64,000 nt of DNA from Parietichytrium sp. I65-24A (Eukaryota > Sar > Bigyra > Thraustochytrida > Thraustochytriidae). Shown piece by piece: positions 19,967-30,783 of this stretch. The notes below the pieces were generated by a model that saw only the letters and a list, made by a program, of their open reading frames with translations, was not told where the DNA came from and searched no databases. Where the stretch lies: the NCBI GenBank assembly GCA_012862575.1, contig BLSF01000043.1, positions 1 through 64,000 on the forward strand, given 5' to 3'. Both the position numbers and the translations under genes were made by a program. Position 1 is the first letter of the stretch. Each line of letters starts with the position of its first letter.

Positions 19967-20437
19967 TTAGAAGCAAGTCTTTCCGTATGAGTATGGACCG
20001 CCACCCTTTTCTTTGCAATAGCGTTGGTGCTCCAAGGAGTTGCCGCACCATCCATGCATAGGGTTGCACCATTTCGCCAGAGGTGAGTCGCAGGAAACCT
20101 TGTTATAATAAGGCCCGCAACGATTGGTCAGGTCTCTGCAGCTGCCCTTGTACGAGAATCTATCTCCGTTAGAACGAAGGCACCCTAGAGTGTGGTCGTA
20201 TGAGCTTCCGCACCAGCCGTTGGCAGCATTGCAGAATGGGGCAGATTTAACACACACGCCGCCGGAAAAAAGGGGCCCGCAGCGTCCAAGAACAAGTGCT
20301 TCATCTTGGCTGAGCGAGGCTTCGTTCAAATTCGCTTCATCTTGGCTGAGCAAAGCTTCGTTCAAATTCGCGCGCAGACTTTGCTGCTCTGCTGTCGCGG
20401 CGACAGCCAGGACAAGTACGGCAGCAACTGCTTTCAT
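19967..20437 (-). CDS. Secreted cysteine-rich hevein-like protein, paralogue 3
   Basis: Protein of 156 aa, ATG 20437, signal peptide MKAVAAVLVLAVAATA. Like paralogue 2 it has the leader unit N-x-NEALLSQDE twice (the second as NLNEASLSQDE) and two six-Cys modules (RCGP...NGWCG and RCGP...HGWCG). The C-terminus is YSYGKTCF. Its stop lies 1479 bp from that of paralogue 2, and 3' flanks match, which marks it as the product of a segmental tandem duplication. Confidence 0.82.
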   Translation of the reverse strand: MKAVAAVLVLAVAATAEQQSLRANLNEALLSQDEANLNEASLSQDEALVLGRCGPLFSGGVCVKSAPFCNAANGWCGSSYDHTLGCLRSNGDRFSYKGSCRDLTNRCGPYYNKVSCDSPLAKWCNPMHGWCGNSLEHQRYCKEKGGGPYSYGKTCF

Positions 20438-22418
20438 TGTTCTTTCCCTGTTTCAGCTTTTCGCGATCGTAAAATTGAAGGGGGACTGCGAGGTCAAATG
20501 GCTGACGTTGTCTGAGCTCTGCGCTGTCTGCGCAAGCGCAATTGGGGTCTGCTCTCCGTCTTTGCAGTGTAACCACTGGCAGTGAGCGAGAATCTTCACA
20601 GTCAGGCTCTCCTCTGTTTCGGCTCTTGGATTGCAAAAAAGTTGGTGCGACATAACATCTCCCGATTACAGATTGACTGTGAGCTAATAAGCTGCTCACA
20701 GTCATGCTCAAACTGTTCTCATGCATGCGAATTGATATTTTATTTCTCTCCATTTGTATCCCACCAAACATTCAGCATCAGTAAGTGTTCTGTCGGTTTC
20801 GGATCTTTGTCCATCTTTTCGTCCTAATCTTGTCCTCGATTTTGATTGTTCAAGGCTGATGAAGGAAACCAACTTCAGGAAAATGTGAAAGTTGGAATTG
20901 GCTTATCTTACCTTACATTTTTGCCCATCTCTCGGCTACAGTAATCAACATTTAGTTCACTGAACAGCAATAAGTACTACCTACTAACGCAATATCCAGA
21001 CGCGTACTTCGCGGTACATCGGGGTCATCTGCAAGTACTGGCTAGCTATTAGGTTAGATAGTATAGCTCCCGCCAAACTCTCTTCAAATGAGTGGTACTC
21101 AGTACCCGGTACTATTGCTTCTCTATCCATTTGCGTAGCAAGCGCCTGGCTGGAGTTGATGTGTTCAGGTATCTTTCCAGTGGAATGTGTGATCGGAAAG
21201 CATCCCAGCATCACGCTTCTTCTCTCTAGCTGTGAACTAGAATCAGGCTAAAGAGATTGCCGACTGAGCAGGGTGTGTGTTCACGTTTTTAAGCAATCAT
21301 TGAATCTGACACTAACGCTGGAAGCTTACTTGTCGTGTGAACTGTGGCGCAAGTCACGGATGGAAATTCGACCGCGAAAGGTGGAGGGTGTCGAAATAAA
21401 AATTGAATACAATCCAGATAACGCCAACTTGAACTTATTGTCAGAGGTGCTACGAGTATCTGCAATCGCATTTGACAGTGAGCCTAGATCTGACAAAAGT
21501 CAGAAGTCAGAAAAGATACCGGTACCTTGCAACTCTCGCAACTTGTCCAACCGCCCATAGTAAGTAGTAATAAATTATCTCAATCCCATTTGCTTCAGGA
21601 ATTGTTTGTCCATGAGCTGTTGGCGGCTCATCAAGTATCATCAAGTATGAGCAAGCCCAACGCGCCGTCATTCATGAACACTTGCCTATGATGGCTCATC
21701 GGTGGGTGCTTCGGCGAGCTATCTCAAGTTTGGAAAAGCTACTGGCTCACCCCAGGAATCTAAGGCCTTACGCGGGTCCCCCGATCACCTGCCGAAAGAA
21801 GGTTGCACCGCCGGTGAAGAGACAATTCTTTCTTGATCGAACACAGCTCAAAGTCTAATGAGTTTAATGTGGGCTTTTGAGGGGGAGAATGGGGGAGATA
21901 TGTTTCGAGAGAGTCTTATCAAAATGACTTAATTGTTTCCCCTAGCAAGCTTTTTGCCAAAAATCAGACCGCGATGATTCGAACGAGTTAAAATACTGCG
22001 ATTGAGACATTCCATGTGAATCAGGTATCCCTAGCTGAGCAACAATGAGGATGTCGACTCGGTAAGATTACCATCAAGCAAGTTAGTGCCTTGCGGCTGG
22101 TTTTGTTTGAGCCAAGTCGGTGGTAGAGTTCATTGTCAGAAAATTGACTCAAAAATGGGCTGGACAGCTTGGACGATGGGACATCATGCATGACCTGTGA
22201 CGAGCAAGGAGGAAACGCGGGAAGGCAAGAGAAACCATCGCGCGCGTGGTGCGTGGAAGGCAGGCGTGTGCGTGGAAGGCAGATCTCATCCGATCACTGC
22301 GAACAAAAGCAACTCGACCACTTGTGAAAGAGCACCATGTTTCGAGTGCTCAGTACTCACTACCAGAAATTAATTCGATTGTAAGTTAAAGTGGATTTGG
22401 AAAAATCTGATGGGGCAA
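20438..22418. other. Long intergenic stretch between paralogues 3 and 4
   Basis: No supported gene in about 2 kb. The first ~130 bp resemble the upstream region of the other paralogues. Two TCACAGTCA motifs (20596, 20696), their reverse complement (20674) and several GTACT/AGTAC palindromes (about 21090-21115, 22350) are present. A CCGATCACTGC block near 22290 repeats the 3' flank of the other paralogues. Confidence 0.55.
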
Positions 22419-22865
22419 TTAGTTGCCGCAGTTCTTGTTGTATGAGTATTGCGCGCCTTTGTTCTCTACGCATGCTTTGGTGTGATCGGCGGAGATGCCG
22501 CACCATCCATTCCAAGGGTTGCAGTATGGCGCCGTTTTCAACTCGCACGACTTGCTGTAGAAGATGGGCCCGCAGCGTACGGTCCACGGCGCGCAGCTTC
22601 GTTGGTATGAGTACTTTGCCCCGCCGTAAAGTCTGCACTTGTCAGAGAACTCCGTTGTGAAGCCGCACCTGCCACTTTTGGTGTCGCAGAATGGGTAGCG
22701 CGCCGTACATGCCTGGTAGCTAAAAGCTGGTCCGCAACGATTATACAGGTATCCCTCCTCGCTTCCGCCCTGGTTGAGCAATGCTTCATTCACGTTCGCG
22801 CGCAGACTTTGCTGCTCTCCTGTCGCTGCGACAGCCAAGACAAGTACGGCAGCAGCTGCTTTCAT
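22419..22865 (-). CDS. Secreted cysteine-rich hevein-like protein, paralogue 4
   Basis: Protein of 148 aa, ATG 22865, signal peptide MKAAAAVLVLAVAATG. One leader unit only (NVNEALLNQ), followed by GGSEEGYLYN. Two six-Cys modules: the first has SGRCG where others have NGWCG, the second NGWCG; both keep GGAxYSY. It is the most diverged and most distant copy (2.45 kb from paralogue 3), so it probably split off first. Confidence 0.82.
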   Translation of the reverse strand: MKAAAAVLVLAVAATGEQQSLRANVNEALLNQGGSEEGYLYNRCGPAFSYQACTARYPFCDTKSGRCGFTTEFSDKCRLYGGAKYSYQRSCAPWTVRCGPIFYSKSCELKTAPYCNPWNGWCGISADHTKACVENKGAQYSYNKNCGN

Positions 22866-23791
22866 TGTTCTTTTCTCCGTGCTTGATCAGTTCGCAGCAG
22901 CCAAATTGAACCTGTGTCGGAGCGCTGCTGCGTCTCCAAAGTTGCGATTGGAGTCTGCTCTCCATCTCCGTGGCGCTGTGCGCATTGGCAACGATTGAGC
23001 GAGACCCAAGCGAGTCGGCTTCTTTTCCTTCAAGGGTCTCATGCTAACGTCGCCAAACGTTGGCACCTTTCGAGGTTGTGTCTGTTGCGTCTGTTAAGCC
23101 TTCCATACTCAAAATCTCCAATTCTCAAAAGAGTTGTTCCTTTCCATCTCTTTTACTTTTTGAAGCCAAGAAATAATGCTTGAATCACTTCCGATAAGCT
23201 CGCGCGGTGATGAAATGATACACGAGTTCGCACGTGGCCTGTTGGGTTTTCACAACCAAAATCAACCCCGTTAGGAATTGAAGCAAGCGATCTTCGTTCG
23301 TGCAAAAGATCGTCGTTTGCAAAGAAAGCCATTTTGGAGACATCAAAGTTTTGACCATTCGCATTGGGGAGCGGATGGGTATTGCCAAAGCAATCTTCAT
23401 GCATAGTCGACCAATCTCAAGTTTTCGATACGTGTGGTGGAGAGAGAAGAAAAGAAAGAGAAGTAGGCAAATGGTTGAATATTAAGGAAAATCTGGCCCG
23501 AGTCTGTTGGCGAAGTATCGGCGATAGAATAGTCAGTTCTCACATTGCATTGGCTCTTGGCTCTCAGGCATCTTCCGTGGCTCCCATGGCACCAATGAGC
23601 TGCAGGCGGCCCATCAACTCCGCCATTCGCCGAACACAATGCCGTCCCTGTTCTGAAATTTGTTGAAAGAGCTCTCTGACTGTGAGAAGGAGTCACTAGA
23701 GAGAAAAGGGAAGAAAACTCGTCACCAGCAGACGACCGACCAGTGTGGCTCGTGCAAATGACCAAGGATAAGGCTGGCCCGTGGGAATTGC

Positions 23792-23965
23792 TGGACAGGG
23801 GCACTGTGGACCGAGCCGCAGCTGGAGATGCTGTACAACAAAGGTCATGACAAAGCCCAGCTTGATGAATTCTTCGAAAAGATTCCAACCATGCTTACTC
23901 CCATTCAGGCTTCTCACCTAATCCCCTACGGTGAGCTTACGGTGGATCCACGAGGTGCAGCGTAA
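23792..23965 (+). pseudogene. C-terminal fragment of an unknown repeated ORF
   Basis: A 57-codon frame reads WTGALWTEPQLEMLYNKG and continues as amphipathic helical sequence to PRGAA and TAA. It has no start codon. Its last codons and 3' flank recur in inverted form at 16498-16550 (ending PRSAA, TAA). I see W..L..Y spacing loosely like a Myb/SANT helix, but too little to name it. It may be the tail of a decayed transposon gene. Confidence 0.3.
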
Positions 23966-24001
23966 ACAAACCCTAAGTTACTTATCGGAAGGTGGGGTGA
24001 G
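23944..24001 (+). repeat. Dispersed repeat end, inverted partner of 16498-16550
   Basis: Reads CCACGAGGTGCAGCGTAA, then after a 17-base gap TTATCGGAAGGTGGGGTGAG. The last 20 bases are identical in the partner copy. The two copies bracket the 17.1-22.9 kb hevein-like cluster. Confidence 0.65.
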
Positions 24002-24586
24002 CACCTCGAGCACCCCGAGTACTTAGTCTCCCAGCACGTGCTCAGTGCGCATATTCTTAGGGTTGTTGGATGAGTCGAACGGGAGCCTGAGCGCGACGAA
24101 AGCGAAACTTAAATCGAGTTCGTTTCGAGTCAATGCTGCAAGCGGCGACAATGCGCAAGGGACCAGATCAGCATCTGTGCACATCTGAATCTTTTGCTAG
24201 CGCTAAGTCCAAGTTCTGCCTCTTCCCGGGCGTTTCAGAGAGAAATTGAGCAGAGTGCAAGGAAGGGTCAACCTTCTTGGAAACGCTGATGTTGCATGCA
24301 TTGCTGTTATTTTCGAATCAAAAAATTTCAATAAAAAGTTGTGCTTCTGAAATTAGTTGTTTGGCCCTGCGAACCCTACGATCAGTACTTGCCGAGACGT
24401 TGCTGCGAGCCGTTTTGAAATTTGGCGATAGAAACCCTATTCACCACGAGAAGGATTTGCCAGAAGAGAAGCCAGCTCTGCAATACACGGCCTGACGAGC
24501 ACCTTTTCTGGTCTGGACTTTCTCAAACAGTGATGCGCAAGCTAGAAGGAAGGCGCCAAAGTGGGCCATAGACCAAGCACGAATCA

Positions 24587-25417
24587 TCATTGGGCTCTAC
24601 AATCCTTGTAATAATCATTTCCTTGGCAAACAGCGCCTTGACAGCATTCGGAAGAGCTCGTGCACGTTTCAGCCTCCAATTTGCATGTTCTGCTTGGGTC
24701 TGCGACGCACTGCGAGTAGTAAGCGTTCTTGTATTTGCAGTATAGACCTTCGCAACACGTTGTGCCCCCAACGTGATTCACTCCCCCGCATTGACTATAC
24801 CACGCCACGCACGTTGAAACAGGTGCGCTTGTTGGTCCAGCAGTCGGGCTATTCGTTGGTGCCATAGTTGGGTTCTTTGTCGGTACGCGCGTTGGTGCAC
24901 GCGTCGGTGCATTTGAGGGAGTTTCCGATGGCGACCTTGTGGGAGCATTGGTGGGATCAGCTGTCGGTACAAGCGTTGGTGCACCAGTAGCTTTTCCACT
25001 CCCAGAAGCCAAGGTTGGTGTCGTGGTGGGTGATAATGAGTCAGAATCGTGAACGTAGCAGTTGAACCCAGACCCAAACCTGCTCGACAGAGCTGCCACT
25101 GAGCCTTCGCCCTTGTGCCCAGCATAGTATCGGCCACCATTCCTCTGGGAAACCACAATGTCACCGTCAGTAAAAAAGCAATAGCACCACCCATCGTCGT
25201 GCGTCGCGGCTGCAACTGCTCTGTTGAAAGACGTGCTTCCGCTAAAACACTTGCTCGTGCACGTGGCTGGGTCGCTCCACCCGTCCCCTATGAAGTAGAT
25301 ATTGTCATACACCCTATTCTGCGAGTCCACGCAAACCCCTTCGCCGAGCAGCTTGTACCCGGAAACTGCACTCACCAAGACGCTCGCAGCTGCGCACAGG
25401 ACAGCCGCAACCCGCAT
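24587..25417 (-). CDS. Secreted protein: Cys module, PT-rich linker, CBM1-like domain
   Basis: Protein of 276 aa, ATG 25417, signal peptide ~1-20. Residues ~24-122 form a six-cysteine module (CVDS...CTSKCF...DDGWCYCF...FNC), possibly WSC- or PAN-like. Residues 129-201 are a Pro/Thr linker of APTxxPT repeats, probably O-glycosylated and common in stramenopile secreted proteins. Residues 203-237 closely follow the fungal-type cellulose-binding CBM1 pattern: WYSQCGG...GGTTCC...C...NAYYSQC. A further short six-Cys segment (245-273) ends it. No catalytic domain is present, so it probably binds cellulose or similar polysaccharide outside the cell. Single exon. Confidence 0.85.
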   Translation of the reverse strand: MRVAAVLCAAASVLVSAVSGYKLLGEGVCVDSQNRVYDNIYFIGDGWSDPATCTSKCFSGSTSFNRAVAAATHDDGWCYCFFTDGDIVVSQRNGGRYYAGHKGEGSVAALSSRFGSGFNCYVHDSDSLSPTTTPTLASGSGKATGAPTLVPTADPTNAPTRSPSETPSNAPTRAPTRVPTKNPTMAPTNSPTAGPTSAPVSTCVAWYSQCGGVNHVGGTTCCEGLYCKYKNAYYSQCVADPSRTCKLEAETCTSSSECCQGAVCQGNDYYKDCRAQ

Positions 25418-26811
25418 AGCGCCGAGTGGCCTTGAAAGACCGCTTCACAAACCAGTAGCTTTAGGTTCTTGCGCGCGCAGTCTTGCGAGCACCTTTCGTG
25501 TCCGTCAGCCCACAGTCCGTTCACCTTTGATGAATTGATTGACTGTGAGTTGAGATTGACAATGAGATAAACTGTTAAAACATCTGTTAACTCTGGTCGG
25601 TTGGATTAGCAAGCGGTCGGTTGAAAACCCTAATCAGGAATCTCCTTTCCCTAACCTAACACTAGCAGTACACCAACACGCCTCTTAATGCCTCTGATAC
25701 TAAACATGTTAGTACTCAGTACTGGTACCTGAACACTGGCCCAGCGCGGAGAAGTTCACAAACATAATTTTAAAAGTATGGTAACACTCGAGCTGATCGA
25801 CAGCATTGGCGACATCGTCGACAAGCGCAGTAGTCGGTCGCCTTGCGGCGCGGTGTCTCACTCCTTCTCTTGCGAGCCAAGCTGGATTCTCACGGTCGGT
25901 GGTGCTGAGTGCACTGGTTAGGCCCTCCGTCAAACGACATGTGGCTACTCTCATATACTCTCATTCGCCCTTCTTAGAGCTCCACAAGATGAAAGCGCCA
26001 TGAGATGGCATCTTGGGCTCGCGCCGCAATTCAGCGAGTACGATTTCGCTCCGCACTACCGTCACAGTTATTTATTCTCAAAGTCGCAATGATAATCACA
26101 TTCACTGCCATGACATTTTATGCACTGTCCATCTTTTCTTTCCGTTATCATTTCTATTTCCTGAGTCAGTTCAGAACAGAGTTTTTGATTCCTCATGATC
26201 CCCTATCGTACTCTGCGGATAACAGTCCGCTACGAGTGCTCTAGCCAGCATCGCCTTTTTGTCCTTACACCCATTCTGCGACTCTCAATAGCGGAAGAGT
26301 TCTATTCAGCGCTCTATGCATATCATTAGTCCCGGCACGATATCGGATTCTGTGTTTCCGTTGGAGGAAGAAAGTCTGAGTCACAGTGAAAGGAGAACAT
26401 CTTGAAGGGAAGTAAGTGATAGTAAGTGGAAGCAGAGCAGAGTCCCATTGCCACTCTCCCCGTGTCCCTCGCGGCCATCGCATGGTGAGCAACGCCAGCA
26501 AACCCCAGCGAGGTGGACCTAGAATTTTTGAAATGAATGCTTTTTTTGAAACCTAAATCCACGAAAGACGTCTGTCAACTGATTGTGCCGATCACAAACA
26601 TCCGTGTGTCGTCAAACCCGAATTCAGAATTCAGGTTTGACCCCCCGCTCCTGCTCCCCATTCCCCATTACTAATGAGCTAACGAAGAATCAGTTTTATT
26701 ATGAGTTCGACGTGAAGAAGAACTGCACCTGGTGAGGTGATAGAAAGGATGACATCCAAGTTTAAAGACAGATGTTTCTTTTACGGGCAACCAATTGAAG
26801 TGTGCCGCTGG
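25418..26811. other. Intergenic; no gene recognised
   Basis: Nothing supported beyond short palindromic GTACT motifs (about 25705-25730) and one TGACTGTGA (25540-25548, the reverse complement of TCACAGTCA). Small ORFs overlap on both strands without family resemblance. Confidence 0.55.
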
Positions 26812-29078
26812 TTACTTTGGTATAAAAACATTGACAGTCGATTTAATGCCTGATTTGCGCTTACGAACGGCAGTGCGAATACCCCTCTCGGGCAGGGTGG
26901 CCGTGAGAGCGATCCCTGCAATAGGGCGACAGGCGACGCTCAGCACTCCGGCAATCAGTCCCTGAGCAAAGCCGGAGACACCATCATCCATCGCGCCTTG
27001 AATGGGGTACAAAACAGGGTCCACCGCCGCGCGGCAGAATCCATAGCCCAAGTAGCCCAGTCCACGAAGGAACCCGTCGCTTAATCCTTGTGGCTCGATA
27101 CTTTGTTTCTGAGACTTCGAAAACTCGTACGGCAAGTTCCAGGTCCCAACTGCAGACGAATGCACCACAACAAAAGCCGAGTCTGTGCATTTCACCAGGG
27201 CATACGTAAACCCCTTTCCCACGCCTTTTACAGTCCGCGACTTGGCTGGTTGACGAACGATGTCTGAGCACCCTTCAACTGCCCTAGCAGTGCCATCTGT
27301 GCCACCGCGAACCATTCCGGCGATTGGGCCACCTGGAGCACAGAGTCTAGAAATCGGATAATTGCAGTAGCGCCAGATACTTGACTTTCGATAATTGGAG
27401 CGGCTTATAACCTTTGCTGCGAGAAGAGCTTCGGCGCCCTCAAAAGAGACCTTTATGCCCTTCCTCTTAATGTAGACTTTTGCAAGTTTACTTGAATCCA
27501 CATCACATCGCATCATGTCGAGAGGTAGGTGCCTATAAAAGGATTTTACCCCCTCTCGAAGCCCATCCTCCTTTTCCATTTGACTCCCGAGCTTTTGTGC
27601 GCAAGCCTGGGCTTCTTCTGAGAGGCAAACACGAAAACCTTCGACTAGATTTTCCACTGTGAGCGATTTATGCGGCACTGGGCTCGGGCCAGCCCCGGCT
27701 CGAGCAATCATTTTGCCCCAGAATTTTTGGTCCCCGAAAAATGGGACGACAAAGACAGGCTTTCCACATCGTAAAGCTGCTGCGGTGGTTCCGGCTCCGC
27801 CTACGATCCAGTTTCAACGTTAGTGCACTTGAGAACAGCAATTTGTGAAACGTCAAGAAGGAAAAAGACACTAAACTTACCATGACAAACTACAGCCGAC
27901 ACGTGTTGGAAGAGCCAGTCGTGAGGACAGTCCCCGATAAAGAAGACATTATCCGGAACTTCTTCCACGGCAAGCCCGCCCCAGCCCTGGCTCACAATTG
28001 CCCGTAGCCCTGGAGTCTCCTTGATAGCCTGCATTATATTCCTAACGAGCTCCTCCTTATTTTCGACGACTATGCTCCCGAAACCAATGTAGATTGGCGG
28101 GGGGCCGCTCTCCAAAAACTCTGCGAGTTTCGCGTCTGGAGAATATCCGCTCGCCAAGTTGAGGAAGAAGAAACCGCATACATCGATGTGCGGGCCCCAA
28201 TCCTTTGGCTTGGGGATTAGGCTGGGACTCCAACAGTATGTGTGAGGGATCTGCAGCTTGGACAACAGCTGGGGACCAACAAGCGAGGAGTTGGGAATTT
28301 CGTCAAGCATGAGTGTGCGTTTCCGGAAGTCATTAAACAAGTCAGCCAGTCCATTCCAGGTCAAGGACTCCACTAGACGATAGCTCAGTTCATTACGAAA
28401 GGTCTCCGACGAGGTGCCAGAAGCCAGAGGATGCGGGTAAGCTTTGGTAGGCGACCACGGCATGGTGAAGAAAATGTGTACCGGGACGTTTAGCCTCTCT
28501 GCGCAGTGTATATGCGCAAATGACACTGGATTGGCGATGATCGCATCTGTTTGAAAAGGCTCTCCAGTCTCATCATCTGGCATGAAGCAAGACTTCCAGC
28601 ACCCTTGAAGGAACTCTGCGACCACGCCACGCTTGCGGGAGATGTCTCCACTAACGATGCTCTCCATGGACGGGGTCAGTCCCGGGTTCTTCACCATGTA
28701 GGCCATCAGCTCGGACGGATCCCCGCCAATTGGATAAAAACCAAGGCCCGCGTTCTTCACGAAGCCACGAAAGACCTCGTGGGTTGCGAGGCGCACGTTG
28801 TGACCGTCCGATTGCAACTCCTGGCCAAGGCTAACGAAGGGCTGCACGTCGCCGCGGGAGCCCACAATCTGAATCAAAATACTAAGCTTCGGCGGGGCAA
28901 GTCCATCCTGGCCCTCGACTATCACGTTGCCTTTCTTCGCGCCGTGAATACTCTTGAGCCGGGAGCTCTTCAACTTTACAGCCTTCACCCGCAGCCCGAT
29001 CGACTCGTCTCCATAAGGCAGCTTTACGAGCGGCTTGCCCTCCATCTTGCTTGCAGCGTCCCCAATTCGGTTTTGCAT
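26812..29078 (-). CDS. Sterol 3-beta-glucosyltransferase (UGT80/Atg26-like), two exons
   Basis: Spliced protein of ~728 aa: exon 1 29078-27881, intron 27880-27801 (80 bp, GTAAGT...GTAG), exon 2 27800-26812. The join restores VVCHGGAGTTAAALR, the donor-sugar motif of family 1 UDP-glucosyltransferases, followed by PFFGDQKFWG. The N-terminal half has ILIQIVGSRGDVQPFVSLG, the classic sterol glucosyltransferase start. It should transfer glucose from UDP-glucose to membrane sterols. The C-terminal third contains GYGFCRAAVDPVLYPIQGA and a repeated Gly-x-Phe pattern as in the VPS13/ATG2-like tail of fungal sterol glucosyltransferases; this may bind membrane. The PH/GRAM modules of yeast Atg26 are not seen. 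ATG at 29078. Confidence 0.9.
27801..27880 (-). other. Spliceosomal intron (80 bp, GTAAGT...TAG)
   Basis: Read-through in exon 1 frame destroys the HGGAGTT motif, while removal of 27801-27880 restores it and joins two long frames. Donor GTAAGT at 27880-27875; acceptor GATCGTAG ends at 27801. A branchpoint-like CACTAAC lies about 20 nt before the acceptor. It is the only intron I can demonstrate in this window. Confidence 0.92.
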
Positions 29079-30783
29079 CTCATCAGCCCCAAGACAGTGA
29101 CTCTTTCACGCCCCAAGACCCATCTCCCAGAGTCAGCTAGTCCCTGCGCTTCTCTAACGTGTGTGGTCCTTTCCGCTCATGATGACGCCAGCCTTTTCCG
29201 GCGAGGCGACATCAAACCTTCAAAGCCACATGGACTTGAGCGGTTGGTAGAGACTGGAAGTGGACAGCTGACCTGAGAGTGGTTGACAGTGAATGCATGA
29301 TTTGTGGCGCACACCGCGTGGCACACACTTAAGAGCCAAACTCTCATCTTAACTTACAGTTAATTTAATTTAATTATCAAGAGTGAGGTGTCGAAAGCTG
29401 GTTCTTAATGAAGCGATAGAAGCGATGCAGAATTCAGCTTTGCCATTTTTTCCCGGCGTTGGACAATGGTCGCGTGTGGGTGCGCTAAAGAATCGCCCCA
29501 ATCAAATGAGGTCTTTTGTCAGTCAAACTGGATTTGCTGAGCAAGAATGGACCATCTCCTCAATCAATTTCAATCAAACTTGCAATACCACTCCGAGCTT
29601 CTTTGCTGCTTTCAAATGAAAAACATTCAAATCGACAAGTGGCCAAGAGAGAGAACGAAATCATCAGTTCAGAAAGTTCAGAAATGTTCAGAATCCAGTT
29701 TGCGCGCATGCTGTTTACAAGAGTACTCGAGTACCGCGATTACCGGGAAACTCTATATACACCGTATCTGTGGCACTAAAAGTCACCTAATGACACTAGC
29801 TATTGGAAGGGGTAGGTGCACAAGGTGTGTCCAACGTGGTACACAAGCGCACAAGTAGAAAACAGTGTGGGATTTCCCACTTTTTTCCCATTTACACTGT
29901 TAAGAAACAACATCGAGAGTCGATTACTTTGTCGCGAGTGGTGCTAGTACCGATAGTTGTAAATTAGTCTTTCCGCTGTCAAGACAGTCAAGACGACTCC
30001 ACGCCTCGTTGATCGATCGAGACACACGATCGTCAGTCATAGTTGACGTCATCTCAGTTCTCAAAGCTTCCACGCCTTCTTTCCGCGACGCTCTCAAGAC
30101 CGACGTTGGAAGAATGGAAACCGCAATTCAAGGCAAAGGCTTAATTGATGTAGTTCAAGGATAAGTTCTCGCAGTTGGCCGTCAATCATTGCCGTCCATC
30201 TCCGCTGAAATGAGTAATTGCTGCGTGGTTGTGACACACGGTTGCCCCTGTCTGCAACGCTCTGACACAGTGCAGGATGCAGCGTGAGTGCTGTATTCAC
30301 TGAACAAGAAATTTGATCAAGTGAAGAGCCTTTCCCATTTCCCACGGCACACAAGAAGTGGGAACAATGCACGTCCCCTCGAATATATTTGCGTGCCCAC
30401 TGACCCCATCTCGACATACGAGATCCGTCGCAGCAATTTAGTCCCAAGTGCTCTTTACAGTTTGGGTTTCGAAGGTCCAAGGCAGAAGAGCGAAGGTACT
30501 GAGTACTCACCACTGAAGATCCACATGCTCGCGGAACGTGATCAGCGACCAGTGGCAATCCAGCATCCCCAGATGAAAGGAAGGAAGGAAGGAAGGAAGG
30601 AAGAAAACATATCTCCAAAATTTTAGAAACATCTGCCGCAAAGTGCTTATGTCAAGGTACCGACCGATCTTACAGAAATTCCGTGTTAATAATTTTTCAC
30701 CATTTCCAAGAATTCGTTTAATTCCTTCCAAAAGAACAAGCGAAGCTTTCCAATAATTCTATTAAAAATGGTATCAATTCTAT
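29079..30783. other. Intergenic; microsatellite, no gene recognised
   Basis: Overlapping short ORFs only. Features seen are a TTACAGTTA motif (29354), a GAGTACTCGAGTAC palindrome near 29718, and a (GGAA)n run at 30572-30603. Confidence 0.5.
30572..30603. repeat. GGAA microsatellite
   Basis: Seven GGAA-type units in a row within intergenic DNA. Confidence 0.9.

Larger units (their letters stand above)
22866..24586. other. Intergenic; repeat end and a protein-like fragment
   Basis: 22866-22990 resembles the promoter side of the other hevein-like genes. A stop-closed frame at 23792-23965 looks like the C-terminal end of a protein and overlaps a dispersed repeat. Nothing else is supported. Confidence 0.5.
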
